Shown: one piece after another, positions 1 through 4,858 of the stretch | Numbering within the stretch: the first letter of the stretch is position 1 | Layout: each line of letters starts with the position of its first letter | Origin: an uncultured Ruminococcus sp. | GTDB lineage: Bacteria > Bacillota > Clostridia > Oscillospirales > CAG-272 | Reading direction: 5' to 3' | Assembly (NCBI GenBank): GCA_902778205.1 | Contig: CACYWX010000121.1 | Location: 1-8,512 of the forward strand | DNA: 8,512 nucleotides | Notes under the pieces: generated by a model | What the model was told of the DNA's origin: nothing | What the model saw: the letters and a program-made list of their open reading frames with translations, nothing else | Databases searched by the model: none | Made by a program: the position numbers and the translations under genes

Positions 1-626
1 TCCCCGGAAACGAATACGCTCTGAACGTGATCTCGAAGCTGGTTCAGCTCAACGTGGGCAACGACATCTACACCAACGGCACCAACCCGACCGACATCGG
101 CGGCGGCGCGGAATCCTTCATCTTCTACGACGGACGCGCCCTCTTCATCGCCGCCTACGTGGGAGAGGCCTCCCGTATGCGGGACATCGAGTTCAACATC
201 GGCATCGTTCCCCCGCCGAAGCTCGACGAGGCGCAGGACCGGTACTACTCCCTGGTGGAGGGCGGCGCCCAGTCCGTGCTCCCGAAGACCCTCGGCGGAG
301 AGGATCTGCACAAGGCCGAGGTCCTCCTGGACGCCTTCGCGTACTATTCCTACCTGGAGTCCGTGCCCGCCTATATCGAGCTGGTGCTGATGACGAAGGT
401 GGCCCGGAACGAGGAATCCTCGGATATGCTCCGGATCGTGTTCGATTCGTCCTTCTACGATCTCGGCACGGGCATCTGGTCCGGCGATACGAAGAACCAG
501 TTCACCGCCAACATCTTCGCGCCCAAGTCCGACGACACGGCCTCCCTCTGCGCCAGAATCCAGAAGGTCATCGACAAGCAGCTGGAGAAGTTCACGAGCG
601 CAGTCATGGAGATGACGGGGGACTGA
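1..626 (+). CDS. Extracellular solute-binding protein, C-terminal part (5' end outside window)
   Basis: The reading frame is open from the first bases (first full codon at 3) to TGA at 624-626, giving the last 207 residues of a longer protein; the GTG at 27 is only an internal codon. It is clearly homologous to the complete 501-residue solute-binding lipoprotein at 1761-3266. Shared elements in the same order are GRALF, a segment like R-D-x-E-F-N-I-G-I-V-P, K-L-D-E-A-Q, V/L-P-K-T, P-A-Y-I-E, K-V-A-R-N-E and Y-D-L-G. By family (ABC-importer family 1-like solute-binding proteins) it should capture a ligand, probably an oligosaccharide, outside the membrane. The signal peptide and N-lobe lie upstream of the window. 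No permease gene follows; the gene ends at a strong terminator, so it is the last gene of its transcript. The ligand cannot be read from sequence. The family call is firm, the substrate is inference. Confidence 0.88.
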   Translation, partial: PGNEYALNVISKLVQLNVGNDIYTNGTNPTDIGGGAESFIFYDGRALFIAAYVGEASRMRDIEFNIGIVPPPKLDEAQDRYYSLVEGGAQSVLPKTLGGEDLHKAEVLLDAFAYYSYLESVPAYIELVLMTKVARNEESSDMLRIVFDSSFYDLGTGIWSGDTKNQFTANIFAPKSDDTASLCARIQKVIDKQLEKFTSAVMEMTGD

Positions 627-659
627 TTCCCCGGCTGAATGGGATGGGATGAATCACAA

Positions 660-719
660 ACAGGGCTGCCGCATCTCTCCATTTTTCAGGATTGATGCGA
701 CGGCCCTGTATTTTTTATT
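660..719. terminator. Bidirectional intrinsic terminator between convergent genes
   Basis: Arms 660-675 and 694-709 pair at 15 of 16 positions (one C-A mismatch, one T-G pair), starting ACAGGGC and ending GCCCTGT. On the + strand the stem is followed by ATTTTTTATT; on the - strand it is followed by TTTG. It lies 33 bases after the solute-binding protein stop and about 12 bases beyond the stop of the convergent 40-residue gene, so it can serve both. Confidence 0.85.
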
Positions 720-730
720 CCGTCATTCGC

Positions 731-853
731 TCAGAATCGTTTTCCTCCGTCCATCCGCCGGTCCGCATCTCCGGCCGCGGCGCAGAGACACATGACGAAC
801 ACGCCGGCCATGGCGCCCACAAAGAGTCCTCCCAGAAACGACAGCCAGTGCAT
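731..853 (-). CDS. 40-residue single-span membrane protein, DUF3789-like
   Basis: This small gene is the C-terminal part of a longer open frame. The ATG at 853-851 is chosen because GGGAGG lies at 868-863, nine bases upstream, and because the part before it looks non-coding. The product starts MHWLSFLGGLFVGAMAGVFV and continues M-C-L-C-A-A-A-G-D-A-D-R-R-M. That is a glycine-rich transmembrane helix at about residues 4-26, followed by a short charged cytoplasmic tail. Length, the G-x-x-G-rich helix, the MCL motif and the following charged tail match what I remember of the DUF3789 family, tiny Bacillota proteins of unknown function. It lies 118 bases after the 201-residue gene on the same strand, with no clear terminator between, so co-transcription from the promoter at 1674-1646 is plausible. 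Function is unknown; family assignment is moderate because the protein is so short. Confidence 0.65.
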   Translation of the reverse strand: MHWLSFLGGLFVGAMAGVFVMCLCAAAGDADRRMDGGKRF

Positions 854-971
854 ACTTCCTATCCTCCCTTTTAGCTTAGCATAGCCTGTTCGGGAATCAG
901 TATGCCCGGCTTTACGGGACTTATGCGGAACGGCGCTCAAACGTGAACCGGAAAAAAGCGGAATGCGCGGT

Positions 972-1577
972 TCATTCCCCGTCGGAATCCCCGGATGCGT
1001 TCTCCTCCCGCTCCCTCCTGCTTTCCGCGGCATGGGCGGCGATCTGCGCCATATGGTCCAGCAGGTATGTCTGGGCGCTCCGATCGTAGGTCACGGCGAT
1101 GTAACGACCGTTCCGGCCCGTTCTCTCCGCGGCGATCATGCCAAGCTCCTTTCCCCTCTCCGTGGGACGGCGCAGCTTCCGACCGTCCGGAGTCTCCACG
1201 TCCTCCAGAAGCCCCTGCTCCGTCAGCCATTCCGTCACGTCCCGCACTCTGAGACTGCGGACCCGTGTCAGATCCACCGTGTCGTTCACCGCCTGTACGA
1301 ACCGGCTCACGGTGCGCGGCTCCGGCGGGAAGCGGTACTGCATCAGCTGCTCCGGCAGGACGGAAAAGGGCTCCTTGACCTCCCCTGTCTTCCGCCCGAT
1401 GCCGCCGGCCCGAATCGCTTCTCCCAGAAGCTCCGACACATATCGGAAGCATCCTGTCACTCTGGTCTGCGCGGCCACGTCCCCCTCGGGCACCGCGCTT
1501 CCGTCCACCGGGTTCACCCCGTCCGCCAGCATATCGAGAAATCTCTTCGCATACGCTATTTTTTCAAGCTCCGTCAT
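972..1577 (-). CDS. Conserved hypothetical protein, 201 residues, possible winged-helix-like domain
   Basis: ATG at 1577-1575 is preceded by GGAG at 1592-1589 (11-base spacing, slightly long), and a consensus promoter lies about 70 bases upstream. The N-terminal third (residues 1-60) reads E-K-I-A-Y-A-K-R-F-L-D-M-L-A-D-G-V-N-P, then G-C-F-R-Y-V-S-E-L-L. This resembles the start of a family of Clostridia and Bacilli proteins of unknown function that I recall as beginning with 'A-K-x-Y-I-D-K-L-A-N-G-I-N-P'. Residues about 85-175 alternate helices and strands: a V-R-D-V-T-E-W-L-T-E-Q-G-L-L helix pair, then R-K-L-R-R-P-T, then a Y-I-A-V-T-Y hairpin. This looks like a winged-helix or phage antirepressor C-terminal-like fold, hence possible DNA binding (inference). 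The tail (185-201) is charged and probably disordered. No signal peptide, so cytoplasmic. It could be a regulator of its own promoter region, but nothing proves this. Confidence 0.8.
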   Translation of the reverse strand: MTELEKIAYAKRFLDMLADGVNPVDGSAVPEGDVAAQTRVTGCFRYVSELLGEAIRAGGIGRKTGEVKEPFSVLPEQLMQYRFPPEPRTVSRFVQAVNDTVDLTRVRSLRVRDVTEWLTEQGLLEDVETPDGRKLRRPTERGKELGMIAAERTGRNGRYIAVTYDRSAQTYLLDHMAQIAAHAAESRREREENASGDSDGE

Positions 1578-1630
1578 ACTGTATCCATCTCCGTTTCACT
1601 ATCTGTCGTCTCCCGCCGGACGGTCAACAC

Positions 1631-1667
1631 GGCGGGGCCGGAGGTATTATAGCACAGATGCCCCGCC
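1631..1667. promoter_or_regulatory. Perfect inverted repeat around the -10 element, candidate operator
   Basis: GGCGGGGC at 1631-1638 and GCCCCGCC at 1660-1667 are exact reverse complements, 21 bases apart. One half lies in the promoter spacer, the other at about +1 to +8, so the -10 hexamer sits between them. Only one half would be transcribed, so this is a DNA-level dyad rather than an RNA hairpin. A repressor site is the natural reading, but chance GC-rich similarity in a GC-rich genome is possible. Confidence 0.4.
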
Positions 1668-1674
1668 CTGTCAA
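1646..1674 (-). promoter_or_regulatory. Perfect sigma-70/sigma-A type promoter for the 201-residue gene
   Basis: On the - strand, TTGACA (1674-1669) and TATAAT (1651-1646) are separated by exactly 17 bases, a 12 of 12 match to the housekeeping consensus. Transcription would start near 1639, leaving a leader of about 60 bases before the ATG at 1577. It lies just past the terminator of the upstream solute-binding protein gene, so it marks an independent transcription unit. Confidence 0.88.
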
Positions 1675-1680
1675 GCAACG

Positions 1681-1726
1681 GAAAAGCGCCGCGCTTCTCC
1701 CAGATTCGGGAGGAACACGGCGCGCT
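1681..1726 (-). terminator. Intrinsic terminator of the 501-residue solute-binding protein gene
   Basis: Read on the - strand, a long imperfect hairpin runs from 1726 to 1685: AGCGC/GCGCT at the base, a 2-base bulge, then further pairs up to CTCCC/GGGAG around a 6-base loop. It is followed by TTTTCCGTT. It begins 34 bases after the stop codon. A second, perfect 7-bp dyad (GTCCGGA 1733-1739, TCCGGAC 1745-1751) lies between the stop codon and this hairpin. Confidence 0.75.
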
Positions 1727-1760
1727 GTGCATGTCCGGAGCGGGTCCGGACTTCGGGGGA

Positions 1761-3266
1761 TCATTCCGCGTTGACGTAGGCGGCGTTGAGCTTCTCGAGG
1801 GCCTTGTTCAGCGCCTTGGTGGCGGAGGCGAACTTGGAGGACGCGGTGTTCTCGCGGGTGGAGATCATGGTGTCCACCATGCCGCTGAGACCGCCCATGG
1901 CGTTCTGGTAGCCGATGTCGTAGGTCATACCGCGGAAGATGTAGCCCAGCTGGTCGGCGGTGCGCTCGTCGCGGGCGAACTTGGACTCCAGGGCGTTCTC
2001 GATGTAGGCGGGTGCGATGGTCAGGCTGGACTCGTAGCCCATGGCCTGGAGCATATACCCGGCGAACTCCTTGTCGGCGGCGGTCTTCGGGACGCAGATC
2101 ATCTGGGCCAGGGTGGCGCAGGTGGTGCGGTAGTCGGCCTGGGCCTCGTCGTACTTCACCAGGGGCAGTACGCCGAAGTCGTATTCCAGGGTCCGGAAAT
2201 TGGCCAGCTTCTGGGTGACCTCGATGAAGAACAGGGCGCGTCCCGCGGTGAAGACGGGCTCGGCCACGTCCCAGGAGCCCGCGAAGATCACGTTGTTGTT
2301 CATGACGGAGATGATACGGTCGATGGCTCCGTAGGTGAACTCGTTGTTCAGGTTGAAGACCAGCTCCCCGTCCACCACCTTGGTGTAGGGATCGTCCCAT
2401 CCGTGGAGGAAGTTGCCCAGATACTGCACGTTGGCGGTGCATCCCCAGGTGTCGTTCTGATCCAGGGTGCCGTTGCCGTCGGAGTCGTTGGTGACGGCGT
2501 TGGTGTACTCGGAGAACTTGTCGATGGTCCACTTGCCCTCGTCCACCAGGTCGTAGAGCTCGGAGGCGGTGATGTTGTAGCTGGCCGCCACGTTCTTGTT
2601 GAAGAACATGCAGACCGCGGTCCACTTGTCCATGAAGTTCATGTCGCCGGAGATGAACAGGATGGAGTCGTGGACGGTCAGGGACTCTCTGGCGAACTGG
2701 CTCCACCAGACCTTGGACAGATCGAGGCTGTCGATCTTGTTCATGTCGTAGGCGCCGCCGTCCTGGGCGATGTTGTTCATCTCGGAGATGCGCGGGAAGG
2801 CGATGTCGTAGGCGTTGGTGCCGGCCACGATCTCGGCCTGGATGGCGGAATCGAGGTACGCGCCGCCGTCCGTGGCAACCAGCTTCACGTTGTACTTGGA
2901 CTCCACGTTCTGGTTTCGGTTGTACACGGCATCGTTCATGGCTTCGCCGGTAAGCTCGGTGACCTTCAGCTCGGGAGAGGTCCAGTTGGACGCGATGTTG
3001 TACCAGTTGGTACCCAGGATGCCGACGTTCTTTCCGCCCTGGTCCTTGACCTCCAGGTCGAAGATCGTGGCGGGGTCCTCGGTTTCCGGCTCGGTCTCGG
3101 GCTCCGTCTCCGCTTCTTCTTCCCCGCCGGCCTCTCCGACGGAGGACTGTCCGGCCGTACCGGAGTTCCCGGCGTTGTCGGATCCGCCCTCGGCCGTGCT
3201 TGTGCCGGATGCGCAGGAGGCAAGCAGCAGGGCGGCCAGGACGGAACAGATCCATCTCTTTTTCAT
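1761..3266 (-). CDS. Extracellular solute-binding lipoprotein, complete, 501 residues
   Basis: A full-length solute-binding protein of the ABC-importer type. ATG at 3266-3264 has GAAAGGA eight bases upstream (3281-3275). The N-terminus is a lipoprotein signal (MKKRW, hydrophobic stretch, lipobox L-A-S-C with Cys18), then a Ser/Gly and Glu/Thr-Pro spacer to about residue 65 that would hold the domain off the membrane. The mature domain starts near 69; N-A-Y-D-I-A-F-P (151-158) and G-R-A-L-F-F-I-E (342-349) are typical of the two-lobed fold. Residues 261-272, DSDGNGTLDQND, fit a 12-residue EF-hand-like calcium loop (acidic or Asn at 1, 3, 5, 9, 12). The C-terminus is homologous to the partial proteins at 1-626 and 8337-8512. 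It has its own -10 element and terminator, and stands alone with no permease or ATPase next to it. A glycan ligand is likely from the family and the neighbours, but is inferred. Confidence 0.92.
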   Translation of the reverse strand: MKKRWICSVLAALLLASCASGTSTAEGGSDNAGNSGTAGQSSVGEAGGEEEAETEPETEPETEDPATIFDLEVKDQGGKNVGILGTNWYNIASNWTSPELKVTELTGEAMNDAVYNRNQNVESKYNVKLVATDGGAYLDSAIQAEIVAGTNAYDIAFPRISEMNNIAQDGGAYDMNKIDSLDLSKVWWSQFARESLTVHDSILFISGDMNFMDKWTAVCMFFNKNVAASYNITASELYDLVDEGKWTIDKFSEYTNAVTNDSDGNGTLDQNDTWGCTANVQYLGNFLHGWDDPYTKVVDGELVFNLNNEFTYGAIDRIISVMNNNVIFAGSWDVAEPVFTAGRALFFIEVTQKLANFRTLEYDFGVLPLVKYDEAQADYRTTCATLAQMICVPKTAADKEFAGYMLQAMGYESSLTIAPAYIENALESKFARDERTADQLGYIFRGMTYDIGYQNAMGGLSGMVDTMISTRENTASSKFASATKALNKALEKLNAAYVNAE

Positions 3267-3313
3267 GGTTTTGATCCTTTCAGCATAAAATATTCTCAGC
3301 TTGACCGGATGAC

Positions 3314-3319
3314 ATTATA
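3314..3319 (-). promoter_or_regulatory. -10 element for the 501-residue solute-binding protein gene
   Basis: On the - strand an exact TATAAT lies 48 bases upstream of the ATG. No good -35 hexamer is found at 16-18 bases (the positions read ACGGCA, AACGGC or CAACGG) and there is no extended -10 TG. The promoter may therefore need an activator, unlike the two consensus promoters in this window. The 289-base divergent gap 3267-3554 holds this element, the promoter at 3477-3505 and no gene. Confidence 0.5.
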
Positions 3320-3476
3320 GACGCGGGATATTGCCTGCCGTTGCTAAAAACGTGAACGTGCGGTAAATTTATCCTGAACCCTGTTTATAAACGGAAAACA
3401 GAAGCGTCATTTCCCATCCTTCCTCCGGTCCGGGCAGAAATTCCGCGTCTCCGCCCCGATTCCTTGCCCCGAAGCC

Positions 3477-3505
3477 TTGACAAAGGGGGGAGGATCCGGT
3501 ATAAT
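3477..3505 (+). promoter_or_regulatory. Perfect sigma-70/sigma-A type promoter for the surface protein operon
   Basis: TTGACA (3477-3482) and TATAAT (3500-3505) with exactly 17 bases between, again 12 of 12. The spacer is strongly G-rich. The start site would be near 3512, giving a leader of about 43 bases before the ATG at 3555 and excluding the upstream TTG at 3477 as a translation start. Confidence 0.88.
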
Positions 3506-3554
3506 GAGGCTGAACAGTTACAGCATCATGAACAAAGGAGGAAGAACAGCGAAC

Positions 3555-4790
3555 ATGAAAAAACTGTCCATCGTCTTCCTCTTCGCCGCCCTTTCCCTGC
3601 TGCTGGCCGTCTCTGCCGCAGCGGGAACCGTCATGTATCAGAACGGCGGCGCGGAGAACAATTTCAAGAACGGAGCCAGCGGCGCGCTGGTCCTGGATGT
3701 GAACTTCGAGGAGCCCTTCAATCTGGATGAGGCGGACTATCTGTACATCCGCTACTACATCGAGGATCCCGAGGCCTACGCCAACAACGGACAGATCGAG
3801 ATCACCTCCTCCGGCACCTGCGACGCCCAGGAATTCAACTGGGATCTGGGGACCATGGACATGGAGCCCGGCTGGAACGAATGGCAGGTGGATCTCTTCT
3901 CCGGGCGCGAGACCGGCGGCATGCCCGACTTTGAGAAGATCAACTACTTCCGCATCTACTTCTTCACCGAGGGCGAGAACCTGGTGGCCCTGGACTACGT
4001 GGCCTTCGGCGGCGAGAACGAGGACTTCTCCTCCATCGCCACGGAGCTGGGCGAGGTCCAGCGGGAGGAGCATGTCCCGAAGGATGACGTGAAGCGGACC
4101 GGTGAAGGGGATGTGGGCGCCATTTCCGTCCAGGCCGCCATGGAGCTGACTCCCGTCAACACGGAGGAGACCGAATACGCTTACATCCGCCTCTTCCTGG
4201 ACGGCGTCGACCATTTCACCGGCAACGGACAGCTGGAGCTCACCTCCAAGCTCAACCCCGACCAGCAGGAGATCCACTGGGACGTCTCCGGTCTGGACCT
4301 GCAGGACGGCTGGAATGAGCTGAAGCTGGATCTGGATCTGCCCGATTCCTACGACGCCGATTTCAACCGGGCCGCCGTCAGCTTCTTCCGCATCTACATG
4401 TTCACGGAGGGCCCCCTCTCCATGGAGCTGGACTACGTGGGCTTCGGAAATGAAAACGACGCCTTCGGAAACGACCTGCCCGTGTATCTGGTGATCCCGA
4501 AGGAGCTGGAGCCCGCGGAGGAGCCGGAAGAGGTCCCTGCGGAGGAACCCGCCGAGGAGCCTGCCGAACCTGCTGAAGAGCCCGCCGTCGAGGAACCCGC
4601 CGCGGAACCGGGAGCCACGGTTGAAGAAGTCACAGATGAGCCCCAGGTGGAGGAGCCCGTGCTCATTCCTTCCACGGCACCCGATCCGGAGCCCGAGCTC
4701 TCCGCCAACACCTTCGACGCGGCCTTCTTCATCGCGCTGATCTCCGTGACCGCGCTGCTGGGCGTGACCTTCACCCGCAGAAAATCATAA
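3555..4790 (+). CDS. Cell-surface protein: two tandem carbohydrate-binding-like domains, Glu/Pro stalk, C-terminal membrane anchor
   Basis: The start ATG at 3555 is preceded by AAAGGAGG (3534-3541) and opens a Sec signal peptide (MKKLS, hydrophobic core, A-A-A near residue 23). The 411-residue product has two copies of one domain, at about 28-155 and 185-302. Both copies carry N-G-Q-(I/L)-E-(I/L)-T-S, (F/I)-(N/H)-W-D, G-W-N-E, F-R-I-Y-x-F-T-E-G and a final L-D-Y-V-x-F-G. The strand-rich pattern resembles jelly-roll carbohydrate-binding modules appended to Clostridia glycan-active proteins (fold and binding are inference). Residues about 318-370 are a Glu/Pro/Ala repeat stalk. Residues 387-406 form a hydrophobic helix followed by T-R-R-K-S, a stop-transfer anchor. 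A sortase-like layout is present but no LPXTG; the nearest motif is I-P-S-T-A. It shares a transcript start region with the downstream beta-helix lipoprotein, suggesting joint work on a polysaccharide at the envelope. No catalytic residues are visible. Confidence 0.85.
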   Translation: MKKLSIVFLFAALSLLLAVSAAAGTVMYQNGGAENNFKNGASGALVLDVNFEEPFNLDEADYLYIRYYIEDPEAYANNGQIEITSSGTCDAQEFNWDLGTMDMEPGWNEWQVDLFSGRETGGMPDFEKINYFRIYFFTEGENLVALDYVAFGGENEDFSSIATELGEVQREEHVPKDDVKRTGEGDVGAISVQAAMELTPVNTEETEYAYIRLFLDGVDHFTGNGQLELTSKLNPDQQEIHWDVSGLDLQDGWNELKLDLDLPDSYDADFNRAAVSFFRIYMFTEGPLSMELDYVGFGNENDAFGNDLPVYLVIPKELEPAEEPEEVPAEEPAEEPAEPAEEPAVEEPAAEPGATVEEVTDEPQVEEPVLIPSTAPDPEPELSANTFDAAFFIALISVTALLGVTFTRRKS

Positions 4791-4808
4791 GAATCCCGAC
4801 CGTAATCC

Positions 4809-4845
4809 GCCGCACAGTCAACCCCATGGGCTGTGCGGCTTTTTC
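4809..4845 (+). terminator. Intrinsic terminator or attenuator between the surface protein and the beta-helix lipoprotein
   Basis: GCCGCACAG (4809-4817) and CTGTGCGGC (4831-4839) form a perfect 9-bp stem with a 13-base loop, followed by TTTTT (4840-4844). It begins 18 bases after the stop codon at 4790. The T-run is immediately followed by the Shine-Dalgarno AAAGG (4846-4850) of the next gene, so there is no room for a separate promoter; the next gene must be reached by read-through or from a promoter inside the previous gene. Confidence 0.85.
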
Positions 4846-4858
4846 AAAGGATCTTCCC

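Noticed and set aside
944..974. TGAACCG/CGGTTCA dyad at the stop of the 201-residue gene as a terminator
   Set aside because: The T-run lies in the loop rather than after the stem, so it does not fit an intrinsic terminator.
1574..1588. Four-codon leader ORF (ATG GAT ACA GTA TGA) overlapping the start of the 201-residue gene
   Set aside because: GGAG is directly adjacent to its ATG with no spacing, so it is unlikely to be translated; probably chance.
1624..3255. 543-residue Arg/His-rich frame on the - strand
   Set aside because: Out-of-frame shadow of the same solute-binding protein gene, with extreme Arg/His composition.
1731..3320. 529-residue open frame on the + strand, antisense to the solute-binding protein
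   Set aside because: It is a Gly/Val-rich mirror of a strongly supported lipoprotein gene and arises from GC-rich codon bias; no ribosome-binding site or recognisable domain.
4826..4858. Upstream in-frame ATG for the beta-helix lipoprotein
   Set aside because: It lies in the terminator loop and would add residues before the lipoprotein signal; the ATG at 4859 has a correctly spaced ribosome-binding site.
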